From: Candidatus Krumholzibacteriota bacterium
Lineage (GTDB): Bacteria > Krumholzibacteriota > Krumholzibacteriia > Krumholzibacteriales > Krumholzibacteriaceae
Assembly: GCA_016932415.1 (NCBI GenBank)
Contig: JAFGCX010000018.1
Span: forward strand, 1 to 64,000
Direction: 5' to 3'
DNA length: 64,000 nt
Below the pieces are notes generated by a model. That model was given only the letters and a program-made list of their open reading frames with translations. It was not told the origin of the DNA and did not search any database. The position numbers and the translations under genes are program-made. Shown here one piece after another: positions 42,498 to 50,566 of the stretch. The stretch's first letter is position 1. Each line of letters opens with the position of its first letter.

Positions 42498-44738
42498 CTA
42501 TTTTATCTCCCATAAAGTGAAGATCGCGTCGGCTACGGAATCGACCTGGGCCCTGTTGAAGAACCACAGGGGCAATCCGAAATGAACGCTAGGCGCTCTT
42601 ATAGCTTCTTCGTTGGGGGCCAGCCTGTCGGCGTATTTCGTCGTCCAGAACGCCACCGGTTGATTATGAAGCACAGATCGGCTGACGATCGCCTGCATCC
42701 TGTACAGCGGATGGAAACAGCTCTGGCTGGTGGCTCCGACGTATCGCATCCAGTAGTCGGCGTCATAGATCTCGATATAGTGGAAACCTCTTGTCTGAGG
42801 GTAGAAGAACATGCCCGGCTGCGTGACCTTGTCCCACAGATCGAGCCTTCGCGGGAATCCGGGGATATCGAGTGTGTAATTGTCCTGCTCGTCGAGGAGC
42901 ATATACCTTGCCGCGTCGAGGGAGATGTCCCTGTTGAACGGTATGTCGGTCTTGAAGATCGCCTCTATCTTGTCGAGGGTGGAAACGCAGAAATCCCTGT
43001 ACGGCATGCATTCCACCCCCAGCGTGTCAGCGCATCCGTACGCCGAGGATCCGGCATTGCACTTGAGGTAATTGGGGAATATCTGCTGGAAGAGCCTCAA
43101 GGCCGCTCCAAGGCCACCTGTCCTCTGGCACATCCCAACCGACCAGATATGGCCGCCGGCTGCCATGTAGAAGGGGATATAGTTGAGGACGCGGGCGTCG
43201 AGAGGCACGAGCTCTTCCGGCGTGAAGAGTATCAGTCTTGTCCATGAAGAACCGGCTATCGGGTCGACAGCTCCGCTGAACGACCATATTATATTCCTGT
43301 ACTTGAATATCGTCTCCATCGGAGGAGCCCTGAAATCATGCTCTGAAACGTCGAATATATCCCTGGCCGGGTTGAACTCGGCTGCGCGCAGGCAGATATT
43401 GATCCAGAACTCGTCGTGAGCCGATTCGGTCGGGAATGCGTAGATTAGCTGCTGGAAATCGTTGGAGGGGAAATCGTCTACCCAAAGCAGATCGTTCTCG
43501 AAAACCGACGGTATCACCGTGATCTCTATGATCGCGAGGGTCCTGATCCCGAGATTGTCATAAGCCTCTATGTAGAACGTGTGAATTCCCGAAAAGAAAG
43601 TCTTCGGCTGCGAATTTTTGACATACGGGCTCGGGAATTCTTCCCACTCGGTCGGGTCATCGAAATTCTCGATATCCCACCCGTACCTGTATGAAGAGAT
43701 GACCCCTCCATACTGGCTGGCGTCTCCATTCCAGGAGAATTTCATCTGGAAGCCAGGCGGCACCTTGCCTGTTTTCGGCACAAGGTCGACTCCGACAAAG
43801 TTGAACCTGCCCAGGAAAGACTCCGTCACGTTAAGCATCGGTCCGGTCGGCGTCCTCACCGAAAAAGCCCTGACATTCGTGTTGAGGTTGAAGACGGCCG
43901 ATAAGGCGCCGGCGTCGTCCTTAGCCTGAACGGCCAGCATGTAAGCCCGCCCCGGCGTGAGGATCTCGTCGTCTCCAATTATAGTCGATATCGCCGAATC
44001 TCCCTCCGCGTCCAGGGGATACCACTTGCTCCACCGGCTCTCGAACATCTCCGGCGATTCGTTCAACTGGTCAATCGCCTCCGGATAGTAGCTCGACAGC
44101 ATGTATCTCGTCGAATCGACGTTCCTGTAGTTCCACGGGCTGTCGATAGGGTCTTTGCCTGTCCATTTGAATGTCGTAAGTGGAGTCAGGTACTGTAACG
44201 AGCCGGGGCGCGGGTTCGACGGTGATTCGATATTTATATGCGGAGCAAGGGTCCAGGCGTTGAAAGACCTGAACAGCGTCGGGGAAGCGGCTCCCCTGTT
44301 GTCGACAGCCCTGATGAACAGGGTGTGATATTTCGAGAAGACGGCGTACGTTGCTTCGTTTATCGTCACTGTCGTGTTAAAGACGTCGGCTGTCGTTTTG
44401 AATACGCTGTCCGTGGCAGTGGTAAATGTCCATTTATCGATCCCGGCGGTATCGGCCGGATTGAATCCGATCGGGTCGCCTTCAACAAGGATTATCTCGT
44501 AATGATCGATCTCGCCGTCAGGATCGTCTCCATACCAGAAAAAATGGACATGATATTCAATCGAATCGCCCTCGATCGGACCGTTGGTCAGCTCGATGTT
44601 CGGGACCTGGTTTTCAGCGACCTTTCCGAGAAAAACATCATCCCTGGTACATCCCGTGATCGCTATGGCGGCGATGATCGCGGCATAGAGCGGCGCGAAC
44701 GCCTTTAAGATCCTGATTTCCCGGTGCCGTCTTTTCAT
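42498..44738 (-). CDS. Large lipoprotein of unknown function, paralog A
   Basis: The 746-residue protein has a lipoprotein signal (AIAITGC, Cys near residue 30). The N-terminal half contains FnIII/Ig-like modules (HVHFFWYGDDPDGEIDHYEI; HTFYIEAYDNLG). The C-terminal part from about 415 (DLLWVDDFPSND, IIWSFSGAVD, YMAAGGHIWSVGM) looks like a Rossmann/class-I glutamine-amidotransferase-like fold without a recognised catalytic site. The last residues HFGLPLWFFNRAQVDSVADAI are matched in the paralog at 50566. It follows the secreted protein gene at 44753 by 14 bases, so the two are an operon. AAAGG precedes the ATG. No family name can be given. Confidence 0.75.
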   Translation of the reverse strand: MKRRHREIRILKAFAPLYAAIIAAIAITGCTRDDVFLGKVAENQVPNIELTNGPIEGDSIEYHVHFFWYGDDPDGEIDHYEIILVEGDPIGFNPADTAGIDKWTFTTATDSVFKTTADVFNTTVTINEATYAVFSKYHTLFIRAVDNRGAASPTLFRSFNAWTLAPHINIESPSNPRPGSLQYLTPLTTFKWTGKDPIDSPWNYRNVDSTRYMLSSYYPEAIDQLNESPEMFESRWSKWYPLDAEGDSAISTIIGDDEILTPGRAYMLAVQAKDDAGALSAVFNLNTNVRAFSVRTPTGPMLNVTESFLGRFNFVGVDLVPKTGKVPPGFQMKFSWNGDASQYGGVISSYRYGWDIENFDDPTEWEEFPSPYVKNSQPKTFFSGIHTFYIEAYDNLGIRTLAIIEITVIPSVFENDLLWVDDFPSNDFQQLIYAFPTESAHDEFWINICLRAAEFNPARDIFDVSEHDFRAPPMETIFKYRNIIWSFSGAVDPIAGSSWTRLILFTPEELVPLDARVLNYIPFYMAAGGHIWSVGMCQRTGGLGAALRLFQQIFPNYLKCNAGSSAYGCADTLGVECMPYRDFCVSTLDKIEAIFKTDIPFNRDISLDAARYMLLDEQDNYTLDIPGFPRRLDLWDKVTQPGMFFYPQTRGFHYIEIYDADYWMRYVGATSQSCFHPLYRMQAIVSRSVLHNQPVAFWTTKYADRLAPNEEAIRAPSVHFGLPLWFFNRAQVDSVADAIFTLWEIK

Positions 44739-44752
44739 CGTACCTTTCCTGA

Positions 44753-47287
44753 TCAGCGGATAACGACAAATTTTCCGATCTTCCTCTTGAAAGCCCCGTC
44801 ATGAGGCTCAACGGCAAAGATATATACTCCGCTCGTGATGTCCTGGCCGTTCCTCGAGACAAGATTCCATGATACAGTTCCATTCCCCGCGCTGCCGTCA
44901 TGTTCCTTAGTATATACGAGGTCTCCAGAGATCGTGAAGATCCTCAAAGTCGAGCGGCAGGCCGGCAGATTGCGCAGTTCCACCTTGAGCCCGGACGGGT
45001 CGTCGTTGACCGGGCCGAGCTCCCAGGGAGCCATACTTTCGCTGGTGACGGGGTTGGGTACGGCATATATCAGATCGCCGTCATATCCACCGCTTGTCTG
45101 GGCGGTGGATAAAGGAACGACATATTTAAAATTCACCGAAGGGGCGTTATATCTTCCCAGGGCGTACGGCTGGCCGTTTCTCGTCTCGTGGTCATACGCG
45201 GTGACCGAGTAGAAATAGTGCATGCCGTTTTTCGCCGTCGTGTCGGTGTATTTGTAGTACAGTTTTCCGCCATCCCGGCCCAGATTATACAGGGCGATGC
45301 TTTCGATCGTGTCGCATTCCGCTTTGGTTAGCCCCGGAGGGCAGGGGACCGGATCGCCCGGGTACTCGGTCAGGCTCATCTCAAAACTCTCGAGATATTT
45401 ATCATAATCCGGAAGATTTTTAAGGGGGTAGTATTCCAACCCTCCTGATTCGGGAGCCCCCTTGAATTTTTTGTCCGGCTGCAGGCCGTTGACCAGGTCG
45501 CGCGTATCAAGAAGTGACCACAGGTCATGACTCGGCCCATTCTCGATACTCGTTCCGAGGGGCCTGTGCCATTCGTCGGCCCGCCATATCTGGTACCCTT
45601 CGAAATCGCATTCGAACGACAGTACGTCGGGCACGATCTCGCTCAGATTATCCCAGTAAATGCTGACTTCGTGGTCGCCTCCCAATACCCGCATATTAGG
45701 AGAGATCGGGGCGGCGCCGGTAATAAAGTGAAGTTGATGTTCCTTGCCATCCATCCCCGTCTTGTAGTAGTCGTATGTGACTCCGTACGGCTTGTAGCAG
45801 TCGAGATTTCTGTAAGCCGACATCTCGAGCCAGCAATCGGAGTTGGCCCACATCGTATCGCCTTTTTCAAGATCGTATTTTTCATCGATCCCGTCGCATC
45901 CGTCGGGGTCAAAATCCTCGATCGGTCCGATGACGGGGCTTTCCCTGCCTATTATTCCCGTTGTCGGGTCGCCGTCAAGGTCATACCAGCATCCCTCGTA
46001 GATGATCTGGGCCACGGCGGCGTTGTCGAGCATATCTTCGAAACTGTCGCCCGCCACATAGGCGATGTCGACATCTATCGACATTCCCGCTACAAGGTAG
46101 CTGAACGGCCCGGTCGATATCAGTACCCTGTAGTCTCCGGGATTTTCAGTATCGGGGTCGAAGCTTGAGGTCGAAAGAAGCTCGTATCTTTCGAAATCGT
46201 TCGTCGGTTCTCCTCCATGCATGTACGGCTGAAGCCCCTGGAAGGTCTGGAAGGCGATGACATTCTTGGCAGGGTACCTTGGAGCATGAAATCCGGTCTT
46301 CGTCGTAGTATGGCCGAGCAGGACTATTCCGAAATACCCCGTAGTCACTCCTTCGTCGCCGTTGTCATCATAGACGTAAGCGATCTTGACGTTTACAGGG
46401 TATTCAGCCGTCCCTTTCGGGGCGCAGCGCGTTCCTTCCCAGTAGCCGACCTGGTCATCCATATGGTACGTTCCCCGGTCTCTCGCGCCGGCGTCGAGGT
46501 CGGCATAGATACCAATGTAGATACTCTGGAGATATGCCAGTCCGACATTTTTCACGGTATACCGGACCGCGACGAAATCATTGAAGAGTTCCTCTCCCCA
46601 CTGGAAGGACTCCTGCCGGACCTGTATCATAAGGGGTTCGTGTTCGGGCCAGATCAGGCCGATCTGCGGCAGGCCGTCTTCGTACTGGCAGCAGAACATC
46701 TGGTCGCCTCTCGCGGCAAAATCCTCATCGATCAGTCCGTCGTGGTCGTCGTCATATCCGTTGAGAAAATCTTCGTCCATCCTGCCGTCCTTATCGTCAT
46801 CAGCGCCTTCGGAGGGGAGGTGTTCGCCCCCCGGGGCGCCTTCCCTGGTCCTGTAAATCGTGTCGCGGGGGTCGCTCGTCGGACGGAATTCCGTTTCGGG
46901 GTAGCCGGTCGATACGTACGGTATGCCGTTATTTATTGCTCCCACCCATATTCCCGCGGCGTAGAGATATTCGACGCTCGATCCGGCCGGGTACTGGGCT
47001 GATGGAGAATCACGCATCGGGAGCGTGCTGTTCGGCATCGATCCGACAAACCCCCAGTTGGTGATGTTCATGTGAAGATTGCCTATATTGTGGACGAATT
47101 CCCCGTTGATCACAGGGGAGAGATCGGGAGATGTCGTCTTGGAATCAAAAGGGTCATAGCGGTCTGAAGCTGTTCCGGGAATAGCGATTGCAAAGAACAG
47201 AAATACAGAGATCAATACAATACGCAAACGGTCATAAGACCCGCACCATGTATTGGACAATTTCCCAACTCCGTGTCTGCAGAACAA
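44753..47287 (-). CDS. Secreted protein with Asp-rich calcium-loop motifs and C-terminal sorting-type domain
   Basis: The protein (up to 844 residues) has an N-terminal export signal (LRIVLISVFLFFAIAIPGTA). Near residues 165-190 two Asp-rich loops (DDDKDGRMDED and DDDHDGLIDED) resemble calcium-binding thrombospondin type-3 or EF-loop motifs. The centre is a large beta-rich region of no known family. The C-terminus (LRIFTISGDLVYTKEHDGS, GQDITSGVYIFAVEP, KIGKFVVIR) is a FlgD-Ig-like sorting-type domain without the NPFNP opening. No ATG is available near the signal: TTG at 47287 is listed, and TTG at 47260 behind GGAG is a good alternative. It is the first gene of an operon with the lipoprotein at 42498. 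Confidence 0.78.
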   Translation of the reverse strand: MFCRHGVGKLSNTWCGSYDRLRIVLISVFLFFAIAIPGTASDRYDPFDSKTTSPDLSPVINGEFVHNIGNLHMNITNWGFVGSMPNSTLPMRDSPSAQYPAGSSVEYLYAAGIWVGAINNGIPYVSTGYPETEFRPTSDPRDTIYRTREGAPGGEHLPSEGADDDKDGRMDEDFLNGYDDDHDGLIDEDFAARGDQMFCCQYEDGLPQIGLIWPEHEPLMIQVRQESFQWGEELFNDFVAVRYTVKNVGLAYLQSIYIGIYADLDAGARDRGTYHMDDQVGYWEGTRCAPKGTAEYPVNVKIAYVYDDNGDEGVTTGYFGIVLLGHTTTKTGFHAPRYPAKNVIAFQTFQGLQPYMHGGEPTNDFERYELLSTSSFDPDTENPGDYRVLISTGPFSYLVAGMSIDVDIAYVAGDSFEDMLDNAAVAQIIYEGCWYDLDGDPTTGIIGRESPVIGPIEDFDPDGCDGIDEKYDLEKGDTMWANSDCWLEMSAYRNLDCYKPYGVTYDYYKTGMDGKEHQLHFITGAAPISPNMRVLGGDHEVSIYWDNLSEIVPDVLSFECDFEGYQIWRADEWHRPLGTSIENGPSHDLWSLLDTRDLVNGLQPDKKFKGAPESGGLEYYPLKNLPDYDKYLESFEMSLTEYPGDPVPCPPGLTKAECDTIESIALYNLGRDGGKLYYKYTDTTAKNGMHYFYSVTAYDHETRNGQPYALGRYNAPSVNFKYVVPLSTAQTSGGYDGDLIYAVPNPVTSESMAPWELGPVNDDPSGLKVELRNLPACRSTLRIFTISGDLVYTKEHDGSAGNGTVSWNLVSRNGQDITSGVYIFAVEPHDGAFKRKIGKFVVIR

Positions 47288-47294
47288 GAATGGT

Positions 47295-47322
47295 TTGACA
47301 TGCCAACCATCTTCAATAATAT
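47295..47322 (+). promoter_or_regulatory. Rightward promoter of the pentapeptide gene pair
   Basis: TTGACA (47295-47300), a 16-base spacer and TAATAT (47317-47322) point to the gene at 47423, giving a leader of about 95 bases. Its -10 overlaps that of a leftward promoter. Confidence 0.6.
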
Positions 47323-47346
47323 ATGTAGTACGATTAGAATTCGCAA
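47318..47346 (-). promoter_or_regulatory. Leftward promoter of the secreted protein operon
   Basis: On the minus strand TTGCGA (47341-47346), 17 bases and TATATT (47318-47323) drive the operon starting at 47287. The start near 47311 would leave a short leader and agrees with the TTG start codons. The -10 is shared with the rightward promoter, so the two would exclude each other. Confidence 0.55.
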
Positions 47347-47422
47347 AAGTTTTGCAGGTTTTTCATGTTTCGTGAAAATAGTTTTTTCAGGGGTTTTTCC
47401 GGGTTTTGAGAGATAATTCGCG

Positions 47423-48079
47423 ATGAGCGACCGACGGCACAGGGAGATGATCGAAAAAGGGGCCGCTGCCTGGAACGGGTGGCGGCAGGATCATCCCGAT
47501 ATCAGGCCTGATATCTCCTTTTCACACATAAGACGAACAGATCTCGCCGGAGTCGATCTGAGCGGTTCCGATATGCGCAGGGCCATGCTCCCGGGAGTCT
47601 GCCTCAGGGGCGCCGATCTTGATCATGCCGACCTCTCCGGCATAGACCTGATGGAAGCGGACCTTGAGGGGGCGTCGCTCAGGGGAGCCGATCTCACCGG
47701 TGCGAACCTGATGGGAGCGAATCTGAAAAAAGCCGATCTTGAAGGTGTGATCCTTGAAAACGCGATATTGTACAGGGCGGATCTCGGGGGAACGGAATGC
47801 GCGAGGAATGCCCTGTGGCTGCAGACCCTGATGAACTTTGCCGAAGGGCTGGCGCAGATCGAAGGTGACGCAGGCGGATTTGAGTTCGATGGGATCGAAA
47901 GTTCCCACATACATAGCAGTTTCGTTTCCACCGATATCTGCAGGCTCGAGATAAGGCTCGCTGATCCGATAAGCGCCGGGGCGAGCGTCGAGATAATGGG
48001 CGCTCTGAACAGGCTTTACAGCAAGGTGGCCGATATCGACCTGCCTGGGCCTATAGTACAGATCGGTCATCCGGAATAG
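47423..48079 (+). CDS. Pentapeptide-repeat protein with unassigned C-terminal domain
   Basis: Residues of about 35-130 of this 218-residue protein are regular pentapeptide repeats (LRGADLDHADLSGIDLMEAD; ANLMGANLKKADLEGV). After a helical linker, the last 60 residues (SSFVSTDICRLEIRLADPIS, VEIMGALNRLYSKVADIDLP) form a compact alpha/beta module that I cannot name. It lacks signal and membrane segments, so it is cytosolic. The next gene starts about 20 bases downstream, so the two are likely co-expressed. The C-terminal module vaguely resembles small domains found beside bacterial conflict-system proteins, which is a weak impression only. Confidence 0.82.
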   Translation: MSDRRHREMIEKGAAAWNGWRQDHPDIRPDISFSHIRRTDLAGVDLSGSDMRRAMLPGVCLRGADLDHADLSGIDLMEADLEGASLRGADLTGANLMGANLKKADLEGVILENAILYRADLGGTECARNALWLQTLMNFAEGLAQIEGDAGGFEFDGIESSHIHSSFVSTDICRLEIRLADPISAGASVEIMGALNRLYSKVADIDLPGPIVQIGHPE

Positions 48080-48100
48080 AAAAGGGTGGGGGAGAAGATC

Positions 48101-48454
48101 TTGAACAGGATATCATTCAGCGGCTCATCCCTTATCATCGAGGAATTCGTCCATATCTTTCTCAGGGAGGAAAGGGATTTTTCCGACCTCCATGAAGAAT
48201 CGTCGCTGAAATACTGCAGGAGGCTCGGAGAGATCGTCTCATCAGAGGGAGTGGACCGGAAATATCTCGAAAGGGTGTTGTGGTTTCTTGTCAATTGCGA
48301 TGTCGACGAAGGGGAGATCGAGAGGCTTATCACCTGCGGCAGAGATGAACTGGTTCAGCTGGCGCGCGACGCTGAGATGCTGGAAAAACACAAGCTGAAC
48401 AGGAATATCAAAAAGTTCTATATAGTCGACGAAGCTGACGAGGCCGACGATTGA
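48101..48454 (+). CDS. Small helical hypothetical protein
   Basis: The product of about 117 residues is predicted to be mostly helical and charged, with an acidic tail (DEADEADD). No motif is recognised. A TTG at 48101 is chosen because GGGGGAG lies six bases upstream; a GTG at 48086 is the alternative. It is paired with the pentapeptide gene and ends ten bases from the convergent NHL gene. Confidence 0.55.
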   Translation: MNRISFSGSSLIIEEFVHIFLREERDFSDLHEESSLKYCRRLGEIVSSEGVDRKYLERVLWFLVNCDVDEGEIERLITCGRDELVQLARDAEMLEKHKLNRNIKKFYIVDEADEADD

Positions 48455-48463
48455 TCATGCCCT

Positions 48464-50566
48464 CTACCTGGCAAGTGGAGCGAAGACCTTGATCCTGTGA
48501 TTTCCCGAGTCGCATATATAGAGATAGCCGTCGCCGGCGACAGCTATTCCCGAAGGGTCGTCGAATCCTCCCTCTCCCGTGCCAAAGCTCCCGAGACTGG
48601 AGATGAAGGCTCCGCCGGGATCGAATTTCACTATCCTGCTGTTTCCGTAATCGACGACATGGATATTCCCTCCGGGACCAGTGGCGAGATCGACGGGGCA
48701 GTCAAACTCTCCGTCGCCGCTTCCCATTGTTCCCCATCCCGCGACGAAGATCCCTTCCCCTGTGAATTTCTGAACGCGGTGATTATAGCATTCCGAGACG
48801 TATACCGATCCATCCGGACCGCAGGTTATACCCATCGGTCCGGAGAATTGGCCCGGCAGTTCGCCGAATTCTCCCCAGGAATCAAGAAAATCACCGTCGG
48901 CGCTGAACTTCTGCACCCGGTTGCTGAAATTGTCCGTCACAAAGATATCACCCGAACCCGATATGGCGATTCCTTCAGGTTCGCGGAACTGCCCGTCGGA
49001 ATCTCCCTCCTCGCCCCATGAGCGGATGAAGTCGCCTTCCCCGGTGAATTTCTGTATCCTTTTGTTTCCCTTGTCGACCACATATATATTGCCGCCAGGG
49101 CCGGAGACGATCCCCGCGGGAAAACTCAGTTCTCCGGGACCCGGTCCTCGCGTGCCCCAGAGATCGACACAGATCCCTTCGGGTGTGAATACCTGGATCC
49201 GGTGAAGGGTGTTGTCACTGATTATTATCTCGTTTTCCGGCCCTATCGAGACTCCTTTTGGAAAATCGAACTGATCGTTATCTGTACCTTCCTCTCCCCA
49301 CTGGGTAACGAAGATATAATCGGCAGTCCTGTACGGTCCGGTCGAGACGGATTCGCTTATATCGAGGCCGGAGAAAGTGGCCGGAGTCATCGAGGGGCTG
49401 AGGATGCCGGGATCGAAACTGCATGAAGAGGATATGCCGTTGGAAAGTTCCCATATCCAGAAAGGATCGGGATCGATATCCATCGTGGCATCGAGAGACA
49501 CTCCGATATCAGCGGCGGTCAGCTCTTTGCCGAAGAGGAAGAGGGTCACCGTCGGTATGACAGAGATACTGACCCTTCCGACCGAAGCTTCGGCGCATCC
49601 GACAGGGTAGCTGCCAAATTCCACGGAGGCTGAATCGAACTCTCCCCCAGGCAGATTATCGCAATACGTCATGCCGGCTTTGAGCGAAGCCTCAATGGAG
49701 CTTCTGATCCCGCACAGGTCGAGATCCGTTCCCTCAAGCCGGATATCAAGATCGTACGATATCCGTGCTTCCAGTGGAAGGGTAAGCTCTTTGATATTGA
49801 GATCGATCCAGCGGTCGAACCTGGCGAGGGGATGGATCATCGAATAATCTGACTCTCCGCCGATATCAGCCGATATCTCGCAGTAAAAACGCAGATCTCC
49901 TTCAACGGAAGAGTGGAGCTCGATTATATCCCTGTCCTCGATCATCATCGAGAATGTCACGATGGGGCTGAATTCGATGAACCCGTTGTCGATCACGACC
50001 GACCCAGCTCCTGGCAGAGCATCCCGCTGGTATAAGATTATCCCTGAAAGATCGAGTCTTCCACCGGTGGGGGGGATGAGCCGATCCTCCGGCGGGTCCG
50101 GCCCGCCGGCGCTGACCGGCGGCGGAGAAGAGCCGGAGTCGACTTTCGCGCCGGGAGCACCCGTTCCCGGCTCAAGGATGAATTCCGCGCCGACCTCACC
50201 CGACTTGACTATGTCGGTAAGGAAGGCATCTCCTGTCAGAAGGATCATCATCGATCGATCGACTGTGACTGAGATGACCCTTCTTATGTAGCCGCCGAGG
50301 CCTGTTCCGGCGATCACCATTCTCGCGCTGATCGGAGGGGGCTCCGCGGTAAAGGCGAGAAAATAAAGATCCCCCTCGCTGTGGTGCATATAGAGGTCGT
50401 CGCTTTCAGGGATCACGAACGAGTCATGACTGAGAGCGGGAACGACTCTTTCATTCGGCGGCCCGGAGGGGGAGTCGCCCGCGCAGCCGGCAAGGAAAAG
50501 CAAGGGCAGGAGCAGGATGGCGATGGTAGTATATATGAGAGACAGTTTTTTGCAGGCAAAGATCAT
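48464..50566 (-). CDS. NHL-repeat lipoprotein
   Basis: The 700-residue protein has a lipoprotein signal ending LLFLAGC (Cys near residue 27). A beta-rich N-terminal region (about 40-380) is followed by six NHL repeats (about 410-695), such as VYVSECYNHRVQKFTGEG and LYICDSGNHRIKVFAP, which make a six-bladed propeller. NHL propellers bind proteins, RNA or ligands; the surface-lipoprotein setting suggests binding outside the cell. The ATG at 50566 overlaps the TGA of the upstream gene by one base; a longer frame to 50818 would lie entirely within that gene and has no signal at its start. Confidence 0.82.
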   Translation of the reverse strand: MIFACKKLSLIYTTIAILLLPLLFLAGCAGDSPSGPPNERVVPALSHDSFVIPESDDLYMHHSEGDLYFLAFTAEPPPISARMVIAGTGLGGYIRRVISVTVDRSMMILLTGDAFLTDIVKSGEVGAEFILEPGTGAPGAKVDSGSSPPPVSAGGPDPPEDRLIPPTGGRLDLSGIILYQRDALPGAGSVVIDNGFIEFSPIVTFSMMIEDRDIIELHSSVEGDLRFYCEISADIGGESDYSMIHPLARFDRWIDLNIKELTLPLEARISYDLDIRLEGTDLDLCGIRSSIEASLKAGMTYCDNLPGGEFDSASVEFGSYPVGCAEASVGRVSISVIPTVTLFLFGKELTAADIGVSLDATMDIDPDPFWIWELSNGISSSCSFDPGILSPSMTPATFSGLDISESVSTGPYRTADYIFVTQWGEEGTDNDQFDFPKGVSIGPENEIIISDNTLHRIQVFTPEGICVDLWGTRGPGPGELSFPAGIVSGPGGNIYVVDKGNKRIQKFTGEGDFIRSWGEEGDSDGQFREPEGIAISGSGDIFVTDNFSNRVQKFSADGDFLDSWGEFGELPGQFSGPMGITCGPDGSVYVSECYNHRVQKFTGEGIFVAGWGTMGSGDGEFDCPVDLATGPGGNIHVVDYGNSRIVKFDPGGAFISSLGSFGTGEGGFDDPSGIAVAGDGYLYICDSGNHRIKVFAPLAR

